Shown here: in pieces, positions 49,704 to 58,318 of the stretch | Position numbering within the stretch: the first letter of the stretch is position 1 | How the letters are laid out: each line of letters starts with the position of its first letter | Assembly (NCBI GenBank): GCA_963749675.1 | Contig: CAVVNT010000010.1 | Coordinates: 496,001 to 560,000, forward strand | Direction: 5' to 3' | From: Roseitranquillus sp963749675 | GTDB taxonomy: Bacteria; Pseudomonadota; Alphaproteobacteria; Rhodobacterales; Rhodobacteraceae | Length of the DNA stretch: 64,000 nt | Program-made: the position numbers and the translations under genes | Notes under the pieces: generated by a model | What the model was told of the DNA's origin: nothing | Database searches by the model: none | Seen by the model: only the letters and a program-made list of their open reading frames with translations

Positions 49704-51089
49704 ATGGCCGAAGCCGACCTCAAGGAGCCAGAGACGCAGGACGAGGAGATCGACCGCCTCGACGCGCGCAAGACCGCGCAGATCCGCGAAGCGGTGGCCG
49801 AGGAGGACGCGGCGCGGCTGACCGAGCTGATGGAGCCGCTCCACCCGGCCGACATCGCCGACCTGCTCGAGCAGCTCGACAGCCCCGAGCGGCTGTCCCT
49901 GATCCACCTTTACGGCAAGGAGTTCGACGGCGAGATCCTGTCGGAGCTGGGCGAGGGCGTGCGCGAGCAGGTGATCGAGGCGCTCCAGCCCGATGTCCTG
50001 CAGGAGGCGGTGCGGGATCTCGAATCCGACGACGTCGTCGATCTGCTGGAAGACCTCGAGGAGGAGCAGCACGCCGCCATTCTCCAGGCGTTGCACCCAT
50101 CCGAACGGATCGCGATCGAGCGGGCGCTGTCCTATCCGGAATACTCCGCCGGCCGGCTGATGCAGCGCGAGGTCGTGGCGGCGCCGCAGCACTGGACGGT
50201 CGGGCAGATCATCGACTTCATGCGTGCGCATCAGGACTTGCCGGAGCAGTTCTACCACGTCGTCCTCGTCGACCCCGCGATGCGGCCCGTGGGGTACGTG
50301 ACGCTGGGCAAGATCATGTCGTCGCGCCGGCATGTCCGGCTGTCCGACCTCGAGGAGCCGTCGTTCCGCACCTTCCGCGTCGACGACGAGGAGGAGGAGG
50401 TCGCCTACGCCTTCAACCAGTACCACCTGATCTCGGCGCCGGTGGTCGACGACGGCGGCCGGCTCGCCGGCGTCATCACCATCGACGACGCGATGATCGT
50501 GCAGAGCGAGGAGGCCGAGGAGGACATGCGCCTGCTTGCCGGGGTTGGCGAGGAGACGCTGCAGGACCGCACGCTCGAAATCGTGCGGCGTCGCTTTCCG
50601 TGGCTTGCCGTGAATCTCGGCACCGCGATCCTCGCCTCCCTCGTGATCGCGCAGTTCGAGGAGACGATCGCGGCCATTGTCGCGCTCGCCGTCCTGATGC
50701 CGATCGTCGCCTCGATGGGCGGCAACGCCGCCACGCAGTCGCTGACCGTCGCCGTCAGGGCGCTGGCGACGCGCGACCTCACCGGCTCCAACGCGCTGCG
50801 GGTGCTCAGGCGCGAGATCACGGCGGGGCTGATCAACGGGTTGATGTTCGCTGTCATCATCGGCGTGATCGGCATGTTCTGGTTCGGCTCCGGCATGCTG
50901 GGGGCGGTCATCGGGATCGCGATGGTGATAAACCTGGTCTGCGCGGGGCTGGCCGGGATCGGCATCCCCATGGTGCTGGAACGGGCCGGCATCGACCCGG
51001 CGCTTGCGTCCGGCACCTTCGTGACGACGGTGACGGATGTCGTCGGGTTCTTCGCCTTCCTCGGGCTCGCCGGCCTGGTGCTGCTGTGA
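49704..51089 (+). CDS. mgtE: Magnesium transporter MgtE
   Basis: Mg2+-gated magnesium channel of the inner membrane. The 461-aa protein has an acidic N-domain (DAARLTELMEPLHPADIADLLEQLD), a CBS pair (SAGRLMQREVVAAPQ..., YHLISAPVVDDGGRLAGVITIDD) and five membrane helices with the pore motif LMPIVASMGGNAATQSL. I chose the ATG at 49704, which has AGGGGA upstream; the in-frame ATG at 49674 has none. It overlaps the next gene by GTGA. Confidence 0.93.
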   Translation: MAEADLKEPETQDEEIDRLDARKTAQIREAVAEEDAARLTELMEPLHPADIADLLEQLDSPERLSLIHLYGKEFDGEILSELGEGVREQVIEALQPDVLQEAVRDLESDDVVDLLEDLEEEQHAAILQALHPSERIAIERALSYPEYSAGRLMQREVVAAPQHWTVGQIIDFMRAHQDLPEQFYHVVLVDPAMRPVGYVTLGKIMSSRRHVRLSDLEEPSFRTFRVDDEEEEVAYAFNQYHLISAPVVDDGGRLAGVITIDDAMIVQSEEAEEDMRLLAGVGEETLQDRTLEIVRRRFPWLAVNLGTAILASLVIAQFEETIAAIVALAVLMPIVASMGGNAATQSLTVAVRALATRDLTGSNALRVLRREITAGLINGLMFAVIIGVIGMFWFGSGMLGAVIGIAMVINLVCAGLAGIGIPMVLERAGIDPALASGTFVTTVTDVVGFFAFLGLAGLVLL

Positions 51090-51637
51090 GCGAAAAGGCG
51101 ACGCTCCGCCGAGAGGCCGCCGATCGGCGGGCGGAGGCCCATGCGTCGGTCGACCAGCATCCCGCGGTCGAGCGGCTTGACGACGAACTCAAGGTCTTCG
51201 TCGGGCAACCGATGTCCTTCTACATGCCGATGCGGACCGAGATCGACCCGCGCCCGGCGATGGTGCGCGCGGTTCTGCGCGTGCCTGTTCTGCTGCCGGT
51301 CACCGTCCGCGGCCAGCCGCTCGTCTTCCGCCATTGGCAGCCCGGGACGGCGATGGTCCGCGACCGGTTCGGCGTCGAGCACCCCACCGAGGCGGAAGAG
51401 GAGGGCACACCCGACGTCCTCGTTGTGCCGCTGCTGGCGTTCGACGGGGCCGGGCACCGGCTCGGTTACGGCGGCGGGTTCTACGACCGCACGCTCGCGG
51501 CGCTGCGCGCGGCGGGGCCGATCACGGCGATCGGCTTTGCCTTCGCCGCGCAGGAGGTGGATCGGCTGCCGGCGGATGAAACGGACCAGCGGCTCGATGC
51601 GGTCGTGACAGAGCGCGAGGTCCGCTGGTTCCGCTGA
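51086..51637 (+). CDS. 5-formyltetrahydrofolate cyclo-ligase
   Basis: Converts 5-formyl-THF to 5,10-methenyl-THF with ATP, recycling folate. The 183-aa protein starts at a GTG overlapping the mgtE stop. It has N-terminal LRREAADRRAEAH and the diagnostic C-terminal block DVLVVPLLAFDGAGHRLGYGGGFYDRTLA with ATP- and substrate-binding Gly/Tyr residues, plus RLDAVVTEREVRWF. In some genomes 6S RNA lies next to this gene; the 81 bases before ymdB are too short for one. Confidence 0.9.
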   Translation: MSEKATLRREAADRRAEAHASVDQHPAVERLDDELKVFVGQPMSFYMPMRTEIDPRPAMVRAVLRVPVLLPVTVRGQPLVFRHWQPGTAMVRDRFGVEHPTEAEEEGTPDVLVVPLLAFDGAGHRLGYGGGFYDRTLAALRAAGPITAIGFAFAAQEVDRLPADETDQRLDAVVTEREVRWFR

Positions 51638-51718
51638 GGCGTCGCCGCCGGTCACCTGGCATGCCGAGGCTGGATATCGCGCTTGCGCTTCGATTGCCGC
51701 GTGCCTACGCCTCGGCCG

Positions 51719-52531
51719 ATGCGTATTCTCTTTCTCGGCGATGTCGTGGGCCGCTCCGGGCGGACGGCAATCGTCGAACGCCTGCCGGCGCTGCGACAGG
51801 AACTGCGGCTCGACTTCACCGTGGTCAATGGCGAGAACGCCACGTCAGGTGCAGGCCTTACCCCGGCGCATGCCGGTGAATTGATGAGCGCCGGCGCCGA
51901 TGTCCTGACTCTGGGCGACCACGCCTTCGACCAGAAGGACATGCTGGACTTCATCAAGTCCGAGCCGCGCATCATTCGGCCGATCAACTACTCCCGCGCC
52001 GCACCGGGCGTCGGCGCACGCATCTTCGACACGCCGGGCGGCCGCAAGGTGCTCGTGGCGCAGGTGCTGGGGCGGGTCTTCATGAAGCAGCCCTTCGACG
52101 ACCCGTTTTCCGCCATCGAGCCGGTGCTGAAGGCGCATCCGCCGGGCGGTCTGGTGCAGGCTTCGCTCGTCGACATGCATTGCGAGGCCACGTCCGAGAA
52201 GGCGGCGATGGGCTGGTTCTGCGACGGCCGCGCGTCGATCGTGGCGGGCACCCACACGCACATCCCGACGGCCGACGCGCGCGTGCTGCCGGGCGGGACG
52301 GCGTACGTCACCGATGCGGGCATGTGCGGCGACTACGACGGCATCATCGGCATGGACCGCGAGGAGCCGATGCGCCGATTCGTCACCGGAATGCCGCGCG
52401 GCCGGTTCTCGCCCGCGACCGGTCCCGCAACGCTCTCCGGCCTGCTCGTCGAAACCGACGACCGAACAGGCAGGGCGCGGACCGCAACTGCGTTCCGCGA
52501 AGGCGGAGCGCTCGAGCCGTCCGGTCGTTGA
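51719..52531 (+). CDS. YmdB-family metallophosphoesterase
   Basis: A 270-aa dinuclear-metal phosphodiesterase of the TIGR00282/YmdB family; Bacillus YmdB cleaves 2',3'-cyclic nucleotides and affects biofilm and motility choice. Motifs are ILFLGDVVGRSGR (Asp), VVNGENATSGAGL (Asn/Glu), LTLGDHAFDQKD (His), VDMHCEATSEKAAMGWF, IVAGTHTHIPTADA (His pair) and VTDAGMCGDYDGIIGM. The ATG at 51719 gives the family N-terminus MRILFLGD. In alphaproteobacteria it commonly follows the cyclo-ligase gene. Confidence 0.9.
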   Translation: MRILFLGDVVGRSGRTAIVERLPALRQELRLDFTVVNGENATSGAGLTPAHAGELMSAGADVLTLGDHAFDQKDMLDFIKSEPRIIRPINYSRAAPGVGARIFDTPGGRKVLVAQVLGRVFMKQPFDDPFSAIEPVLKAHPPGGLVQASLVDMHCEATSEKAAMGWFCDGRASIVAGTHTHIPTADARVLPGGTAYVTDAGMCGDYDGIIGMDREEPMRRFVTGMPRGRFSPATGPATLSGLLVETDDRTGRARTATAFREGGALEPSGR

Positions 52532-52679
52532 ACCGCGTCTGCGATCCGCGGCACACGTGCTATCGACGGCATTGACGCAGCGGAAAAGAGGCCGGGGTGG
52601 ATCAGGACGACGAGATCGCCGCAACGGCGAGGGCGGACGCGGCTGCCGGGGTCCGCACCTGCCGCGTCGCGGGGGCAGA

Positions 52680-53642
52680 GTGACCGACGCGCCGACCGGA
52701 TCCAGAGCGGAATTCGCGATTCTTCTCCTGCTCCTCGCCGTGCTCGGGGCGGGCTGGGGCGCTACCCAACCGCTGGCCAAGGTCGCGGTCAGCGAGGGGT
52801 ACCGCCATTTCGGGCTGATCTTCTGGCAGCTTCTGATCGGTGCGGTGCTGCTGGGCGCGGTCCTCGCCTTGCGGGGCCGTCGCCTGCCGCTGGGGCGTCG
52901 ACAGGCGGGAATGGCGACGCTCATCGCCTTCGTGGGGACTCTGCTTCCCAACGCGGCCAGCTTTGAGGCCGCGGTTCACCTGCCCGCCGGAATCATCTCG
53001 ATCCTGCTGTCGATGGTGCCGCTCTTCGCCCTGCCGATCGCCTATGGCCTGGGCATCGACCGGCCGGGCCCGGCCCGACTTGCGGGCCTCGCGCTGGGCC
53101 TTGCCGGCGTGCTGCTCATCGTGGGTCCGGACGCCGGCCTGCCGCAGCCCGGCATGGCGGCGTGGATCCCCCTCGCCCTCGTTGCGCCCGCCCTCTACGC
53201 GCTCGAAGGGAACGTCGTCGCCAGGTTCGGGACCGCCGGCCTCGACCCGGTCGCGCTCCTCTTCCTCGCGTCGATCATCGGGATGCCATTCGCCGCGATG
53301 CTCGCGGTTGCGACCGGCCAGTTCATCGACCCGAGGCCGCCATGGGGCGCACCGGACACGGCCATGATGCTGCTCGCGGTGATCCATGCCGGCGTCTATT
53401 CCGGCTACGTCTGGCTCGTCGGCCGTGCCGGCAGCGTCTTTGCGGCACAGGTGTCCTACCTTGTCACCGGTTTCGGCGTGCTCTGGGCGATGCTGCTGCT
53501 GGGGGAGCGCTATTCGGGCTGGGTCTGGGCCGCGATGGCGCTGATGTTCGTGGGGCTTTCGCTGGTCCAGCCGCGACCTCCGCTTGCAGCCCTCGACGCG
53601 CCCGGTGATGATGCGCGCCGGAGGATCCGCGGGACGCCATGA
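52680..53642 (+). CDS. EamA/DMT-family membrane transporter
   Basis: A 320-aa inner-membrane protein with ten hydrophobic helices in two EamA repeats (LLLLAVLGAGWGATQPLAKVAVSEG to about LIVGPDAG, and IPLALVAPALYALEGN to WAAMALMFVGLSLVQ). The second repeat keeps LWAMLLLGERYSGWVW. Substrates of this family are metabolites or drugs and cannot be read here. The GTG at 52680 precedes TDAPTGSRAEF. It overlaps the next transporter gene by ATGA. Confidence 0.85.
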   Translation: MTDAPTGSRAEFAILLLLLAVLGAGWGATQPLAKVAVSEGYRHFGLIFWQLLIGAVLLGAVLALRGRRLPLGRRQAGMATLIAFVGTLLPNAASFEAAVHLPAGIISILLSMVPLFALPIAYGLGIDRPGPARLAGLALGLAGVLLIVGPDAGLPQPGMAAWIPLALVAPALYALEGNVVARFGTAGLDPVALLFLASIIGMPFAAMLAVATGQFIDPRPPWGAPDTAMMLLAVIHAGVYSGYVWLVGRAGSVFAAQVSYLVTGFGVLWAMLLLGERYSGWVWAAMALMFVGLSLVQPRPPLAALDAPGDDARRRIRGTP

Positions 53643-55414
53643 TAGACATACTCGGCCCTGACGCCCTGGCGCTCGCAGCGATCCTGACGATCGTCGCGAT
53701 GTTCGCCCTCTTCGTGTGGGAGGTCTACCCGACCGAAGTCGTCGCCATCGGCGGCGCGGTCGCGATGTTCGTGCTGGGCATCCTGCCGTACGACGCCGCG
53801 CTCGAGGTCCTGTCGAATCCGGCGCCGTGGACGATCGCGGCGATGTTCCTGGTCATGGGGGGGCTGGTCCGGACCGGCTCGCTGCAGGCCCTGACGGACT
53901 GGGTCGAGCGGCACGCCGGAAACCGGCCGATCATGACGCTGTGCATCAGCCTGGGCGCGGTCGCGCTGGGTTCGGCCTTCATGAACAACACACCGGTGGT
54001 CGTCGTCATGATTCCGGTCTTCGTGCAGCTCTCGAAGCGCATCGGGGTGGCACCGTCCAAGCTGCTCATCCCGCTCAGCTACGCCGCGATCCTGGGGGGA
54101 ACCGTCACGCTGCTCGGGACCTCGACCAACCTTCTCGTCGACGGCGTCGCGCGCGCGCAGGGGCTGGAGCCGTTCACGATCTTCGAGATCGCGCCCCTCG
54201 GCCTTCTGCAGGTCGTGGCCGGAGGCGCATACCTCGCGCTCGTCGGACGGCACCTGCTTCCGGTGCGGCAGTCGCTCGGGCAGATGGTCGATGATCGTCA
54301 GAAGATGCGGTACTTCACCGAGGTCGCGATCCCGGAAGGTTCCGCCCTGATCGGGCAGGATCCGCGCAAGGCGGACGCCTTCAAGCGCGAGGGCATGCGC
54401 GTCATCGACGTTCTGCGCGGCGACGCCTCGCTCCGCCGCGACATGTCCAACGTCTTGCTCGAGGCCGGAGACCGCATCGTTCTCAGGACCGAGATGGCCG
54501 AACTCCTCGGCTTGCAGCAGAGCCGCGACCTGCGCTCGGTCGACAAGCTCAGCTCGGTCGCGACCGAGACCGTCGAGGTCCTGATCACCCCGGGCTGCCG
54601 CATGATCGGCCGGTCGCTCGGCCAGATGCGCCTGCGCCGCCGCTACGGGGTCTATCCGCTGGCCGTCCACCGGCGAAACCAGAACCTCGGCCGCCAGCTC
54701 GAGGACGTCGTGGTCCAGGTCGGCGACACGCTGCTGCTCGAGGGCGCGCCGGCGGACATCCAGCGCCTCGCGGCGGACATGGAGCTGGTCAACGTCGCAC
54801 GGCCCTCCGCGCTCGCCTACCGGCGCGGCCGGGCGCCCATCGCGATCGGCGCGCTGGCCGGAATCGTCATTCTTGCGGCGCTGGGCGTGGCGCCGATTTT
54901 CGCGCTGGCCCTTCTGGCCGTGGCCGTCGTCCTCCTGACCCGCTGCATCGATGCCGACGAGGCGTTCAGCTTCGTCGAGGGACGGCTCCTCGCGCTGATC
55001 TTCGCGATGCTCGCGGTGGGCGTGGGGCTGCAGGAATCGGGCGCGGTAACGCTGATCGTCGGCGTGATCGAGCCGTTCCTCACGGGCCTGCCCGCGATTG
55101 CGGTGATCTTCTGCGTCTACGTTCTCGCCTCGACGCTGACGGAACTCGTCTCGAACAATGCCGTGGGCGTGATCCTGACACCCATCGCGATCGAGCTCGG
55201 CGTGGCCGTCGGCGTCGACCCCCGCGCGCTGGTCGTGGCGGTCATGTTCGCGGCCTCCGCCGCGTTCTCGACGCCCATCGGCTACCAGACCAACATGATG
55301 GTGTATGGCCCTGGCGGCTACCGCTTCGCCGACTTCATGCGGGTGGGAATACCGCTGAACATCCTGTTGGGAATCACCGCCTCACTCGCCATCCCCCTGA
55401 TCTGGCAAGTCTGA
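53639..55414 (+). CDS. SLC13/DASS-family transporter with two TrkA_C (RCK_C) domains
   Basis: A 591-aa transporter with an N-terminal set of helices including FMNNTPVVVVMIPVF and GGTVTLLGTSTNLLVDGVA (CitMHS/SLC13 signature). Two cytoplasmic TrkA_C domains follow (about residues 215-290 and 300-385: EVAIPEGSALIGQDPRKADAF; EVLITPGCRMIGRSLGQMRL). A second helical half ends with LTELVSNNAVGVILTPIAI and AFSTPIGYQTNMMVYGPGGY. Such proteins move sulfate, dicarboxylates or citrate with Na+ or H+. The ATG overlaps the EamA stop. Confidence 0.88.
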   Translation: MIDILGPDALALAAILTIVAMFALFVWEVYPTEVVAIGGAVAMFVLGILPYDAALEVLSNPAPWTIAAMFLVMGGLVRTGSLQALTDWVERHAGNRPIMTLCISLGAVALGSAFMNNTPVVVVMIPVFVQLSKRIGVAPSKLLIPLSYAAILGGTVTLLGTSTNLLVDGVARAQGLEPFTIFEIAPLGLLQVVAGGAYLALVGRHLLPVRQSLGQMVDDRQKMRYFTEVAIPEGSALIGQDPRKADAFKREGMRVIDVLRGDASLRRDMSNVLLEAGDRIVLRTEMAELLGLQQSRDLRSVDKLSSVATETVEVLITPGCRMIGRSLGQMRLRRRYGVYPLAVHRRNQNLGRQLEDVVVQVGDTLLLEGAPADIQRLAADMELVNVARPSALAYRRGRAPIAIGALAGIVILAALGVAPIFALALLAVAVVLLTRCIDADEAFSFVEGRLLALIFAMLAVGVGLQESGAVTLIVGVIEPFLTGLPAIAVIFCVYVLASTLTELVSNNAVGVILTPIAIELGVAVGVDPRALVVAVMFAASAAFSTPIGYQTNMMVYGPGGYRFADFMRVGIPLNILLGITASLAIPLIWQV

Positions 55415-55448
55415 ATACCCCGACCCTGTTGCACGTATGAGGACGACA

Positions 55449-55484
55449 GCGCGCGTTGCGCAAGCGCGCCGGTTGTGGTAGAAA
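55449..55484 (+). promoter_or_regulatory. Candidate promoter and dyad upstream of the C1 protease cassette
   Basis: A GCGCGC/GCGCGC dyad (55449-55469) with TTGCGC inside it (55456-55461) is followed, after 17 bases, by TAGAAA (55479-55484). This is a plausible weak sigma-70-like promoter with an operator-like dyad over the -35. It could instead be a terminator for the preceding transporter. The whole 55415-55600 intergenic stretch is more AT-rich than its surroundings and would give a leader of about 110 bases. Confidence 0.35.
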
Positions 55485-55600
55485 TTATCTGCTGTCAATC
55501 GCCATTTCGGCGCGCCAGCCGATCAGATCCCGGCCCATTTGCGCTGGGCGCGATCGCTAATCAAGTAATTGAACATAAACGAAACTTTAGGAGGCTGATT

Positions 55601-56716
55601 ATGTCCGAGGCACTCAACCTCACTTTGCTGGCTCAGCAACTGCGGGAAGCGGGCTCCCCTTGGGAGATGGACGCCGAGACGTCGATCGCTCAGCTGGACG
55701 AAGATCAGCGAAAGCGCAGACTGGGCTTCAATCCACCGCCGGGCAGCAAGACCCTCGAGGAAGCGGTCGCGGCCGATGCCGCCGCTACCCCGGTGACGGC
55801 CGAGGCCATCGCCGCAGAGAGCGGGATCACGGCGCCCGCTGCGTTCGATCACCGCGACGTCGCCGGCAAGAACTTCACGACCCCCGTCAAGAACCAGGGC
55901 GGATGCGGATCCTGCGTCGCGCACGGCGTCGCCGCCGTGATGGAGACGACCCACCGCCGCAGCCAGAACAATCCGAACCTCGATCTCGACCTTTCCGAGG
56001 CGCATCTCTTCTTCTGCCACGGCGGAGAGGATGGGCGGACCTGCGCCAACGGCTGGTTCCCCAACGCGGCCCTCGACAAGGCCAAGGACAAGGGCGTCAC
56101 GCTCGAGTCGGTCTATCCCTATACCGCCAACCAACAGTCCTGCCTCGTGCCCTCGGGCTGGCAGAACAACGTGGCAAAGGTCTCGGGCAAGACCGACCTG
56201 AACGGACGCGCGGCGATCAAGGAGTGGATCGCGACCCGCGGCTCGGTCACCGGTTGCTTCATCGTCTACCAGGACTTCTACAGCTACCGTTCTGGCGTCT
56301 ACCGGCACGTCACGGGCAACTCCGTCGGCGGCCACTGCGTCGAAATCGTAGGTTACAACGACGCGCAGGGCTGCTGGATTTGCAAGAACTCGTGGGGCGC
56401 GAACTGGGGGGAAGGCGGTTTCTTCCGCATCGCCTACGGCGAGTGCCAGATCGAGACCTGGTACGGGCCCTATGGCGCGAACTCCGTCTCGCTCCGCACG
56501 TGGGAGAACGACACCAAGGTCAGCGGCCTGTGGTCGAACTCCTCCGAGCGCAACGCCTGGGCGTACCTGCAGGGTGTCGGTTGGAAGCACATAGTCGGCA
56601 CGAACGACGTCGTTCACGCCGCGATGCTTGCCGAGCTTGCCGGCGCCAAGGCGGCCGACCGAAAGGTCAACGCCCTGATCGACGGCAACGATATCGAGCA
56701 GGTCTACGTCCTCTGA
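55601..56716 (+). CDS. Papain-like C1 cysteine protease without signal peptide
   Basis: 371 aa. Residues 1-80 look like a polar propeptide (LREAGSPWEMDAETSIAQL). The peptidase domain spans about 80-295 and keeps every catalytic residue: oxyanion Gln99 (TPVKNQG), nucleophile Cys105 (GGCGSC), His245 (VGGHCVEIVGY) and Asn263 (WICKNSWGANWGEGGFFRI). Residues about 298-371 form an extra domain also found in the next gene's product. No signal peptide or membrane segment is seen, so it should act in the cytoplasm unless exported otherwise. ATG at 55601 has AGGAGG six bases before it. It leads a cassette with a chagasin-like inhibitor; the natural substrate is unknown. Confidence 0.9.
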   Translation: MSEALNLTLLAQQLREAGSPWEMDAETSIAQLDEDQRKRRLGFNPPPGSKTLEEAVAADAAATPVTAEAIAAESGITAPAAFDHRDVAGKNFTTPVKNQGGCGSCVAHGVAAVMETTHRRSQNNPNLDLDLSEAHLFFCHGGEDGRTCANGWFPNAALDKAKDKGVTLESVYPYTANQQSCLVPSGWQNNVAKVSGKTDLNGRAAIKEWIATRGSVTGCFIVYQDFYSYRSGVYRHVTGNSVGGHCVEIVGYNDAQGCWICKNSWGANWGEGGFFRIAYGECQIETWYGPYGANSVSLRTWENDTKVSGLWSNSSERNAWAYLQGVGWKHIVGTNDVVHAAMLAELAGAKAADRKVNALIDGNDIEQVYVL

Positions 56717-56761
56717 CGTCCGACCTGTCTTCCTCAATACAACTTCGAGTGGATGATACTC

Positions 56762-57193
56762 ATGCCCAGCACAAAGACCCGTACCGAAGCGCCGAGCGAC
56801 ACGATCCAATCCATGCGCGGCGCCTCTGCCGCCGACGACATGCCCCGCCCGGTGGCGGAGCTGTCCGCCATGGTCGCCGAGGCGGCGGCCGAAGCCAGGA
56901 TCGGAACGCCGGCCCTGACGCCGCCTGCCGAAGTGCAGGCGGAGGAAGAGGCAGCCGATGCCGGCATCACCGCGTGGCACAATGGCAAGAAGGTCACCGC
57001 CATGTGGGCCGAGAAGAACAATCGGAACACCTACGCGTCCGTCGAGGGGCAGGGCTGGAAGCGGATCTGCAACGACAACGACAGCGCGTTCCTGTCGCTC
57101 ACGATGCTTGCGTCCCATGCCGAGACGACGGGCTCGAACGTGAACGTCCAGATCGACGCCACCGGCGAGATCAAGGAGATGTATGTCTGGTGA
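56762..57193 (+). CDS. Small protein sharing the protease's C-terminal domain
   Basis: 143 aa. Residues 1-68 are low-complexity, Ala/Glu-rich and probably disordered. Residues 70-143 align with the end of the C1 protease: W-x-N-x2-KV-x3-W, RN, GxGWK-x-I, ND and a final VN...ID...I...YV. By eye, 15 of the first 37 aligned positions are identical. No known family is recognised. It could be an adaptor, decoy or regulator that pairs with the protease through the shared domain. It lies 45 bases after the protease gene; I prefer the ATG at 56762 over one at 56753 for spacing to a GGA. Confidence 0.75.
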   Translation: MPSTKTRTEAPSDTIQSMRGASAADDMPRPVAELSAMVAEAAAEARIGTPALTPPAEVQAEEEAADAGITAWHNGKKVTAMWAEKNNRNTYASVEGQGWKRICNDNDSAFLSLTMLASHAETTGSNVNVQIDATGEIKEMYVW

Positions 57194-57485
57194 GCCGATC
57201 CGGCTGACCCTCGAGGACGGGGGCCGTGAGGTCCCCGTCCCGTCCGGCAGCGACGTCCTGCTGGTTCTGCCCGAGAACGCGACGACCGGCGTCCGCTGGT
57301 CGCTGCCTGATGAGTCGGTGATCGCGGACGAGAACACCTCGGGCGAGGGTATTGGTTCCGCCGGCGACCGCATCATCCGGCTTCGTCCCGGCCCGGGCCG
57401 GCACCACCTGACGATGGTCCGCGCGCAGCCTTGGGACGCCTCGACCGAGGATCTTCGCTTCGAGGTCACGCTCGTCGTCGAGTGA
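57183..57485 (+). CDS. Chagasin-like (I42) cysteine protease inhibitor
   Basis: A 100-aa single-domain protein with the three inhibitory loops of the chagasin family: NATTGVRW at 32-39 (family NPTTGYxW), a GEGIG at 54-58 (family GxGG) and RAQPW at 80-84 (family RPW). Chagasins wedge these loops into the active site of papain-like proteases. There is no signal peptide, unlike many bacterial homologues, so it should meet the C1 protease in the cytoplasm. Its ATG overlaps the previous gene by 11 bases and follows AAGGAG, so translation is coupled. Two loops deviate slightly from consensus, so potency is uncertain. Confidence 0.8.
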   Translation: MSGEPIRLTLEDGGREVPVPSGSDVLLVLPENATTGVRWSLPDESVIADENTSGEGIGSAGDRIIRLRPGPGRHHLTMVRAQPWDASTEDLRFEVTLVVE

Positions 57486-57555
57486 CAGACAGCTTGCCTC
57501 TCCGCGCCCGCAGCGGATAAGTGGCACCCCGCACCGATCAAGACAGAGGCACGCC

Positions 57556-58302
57556 ATGGCCGGCCATTCCAAGTGGGCCAATATCCAGCACCGCAAGGGT
57601 CGCCAAGACGCCGTGCGGTCCAAGCTTTTCTCCAAGCTCGCCAAGGAAATAACGGTCGCCGCCAAGATGGGCGACCCCGATCCCGACAAGAACCCCCGCC
57701 TCCGCCTCGCGGTGAAAGAGGCCAAGGCGGCCTCCGTACCCAAGGACGTCATCGACCGCGCCATCAAGAAGAGCCAGGGCGGCGACGCCGAAAACTACGA
57801 GGAAATCCGGTACGAAGGCTACGGCCCCGGCGGCGTCGCCGTCATCGTCGAGGCGATGACCGACAACCGCAACCGCACCGCCTCGTCCGTCCGCTCGACC
57901 TTCGGCAAGAACGGCGGCAACCTCGGCGAGACAGGGTCGGTGGCGTTCATGTTCGACCGCAAGGGGCAGGTATTCTATCCCGCCTCCGCGGGATCGGCCG
58001 ACGACGTGATGATGGCCGCGATCGAGGCCGGCGCGGAGGACGTCGAGAGCTCCGAGGAGGGGCACGTCATCTGGACCGCAGACAACGATCTCGCCGCGGT
58101 CGCCTCCGCGCTCGAGGAAAATCTGGGGGAGAGCGAAACCACCAAGCTCGTCTGGCGGCCGCAGACCACGACCGAGCTCGACCTCGAGACCGCGCAGAAG
58201 CTGATGCGTCTGGTCGAGGCGCTGGAGGACGACGACGACGTCCAGACCGTCACGGCGAACTTCGACGTCTCCGACGAGGTCATGGCCGAACTCTCGGCGT
58301 GA
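57556..58302 (+). CDS. YebC/PmpR-family DNA-binding or translation-associated regulator
   Basis: A 248-aa protein of the YebC family (TACO1-like): MAGHSKWANIQHRKGRQDA, KNPRLRLAVKEAKAASVPKD, YEGYGPGGVAVIVEAMTDN, FGKNGGNLGETGSVAFMFDRKG and the acidic C-terminal ALEDDDDVQTVTANFD. Members were described as transcriptional regulators, and more recently as factors helping ribosomes at proline stretches. It follows the protease cassette by 70 bases and is a core gene. Confidence 0.94.
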   Translation: MAGHSKWANIQHRKGRQDAVRSKLFSKLAKEITVAAKMGDPDPDKNPRLRLAVKEAKAASVPKDVIDRAIKKSQGGDAENYEEIRYEGYGPGGVAVIVEAMTDNRNRTASSVRSTFGKNGGNLGETGSVAFMFDRKGQVFYPASAGSADDVMMAAIEAGAEDVESSEEGHVIWTADNDLAAVASALEENLGESETTKLVWRPQTTTELDLETAQKLMRLVEALEDDDDVQTVTANFDVSDEVMAELSA

Positions 58303-58318
58303 CGCGCCCGCCGCCCTG

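Noticed and set aside
51638..51718. 6S RNA next to the 5-formyl-THF cyclo-ligase gene
   Set aside because: Only 81 bases separate it from ymdB, too short, and no 6S-like fold is apparent.
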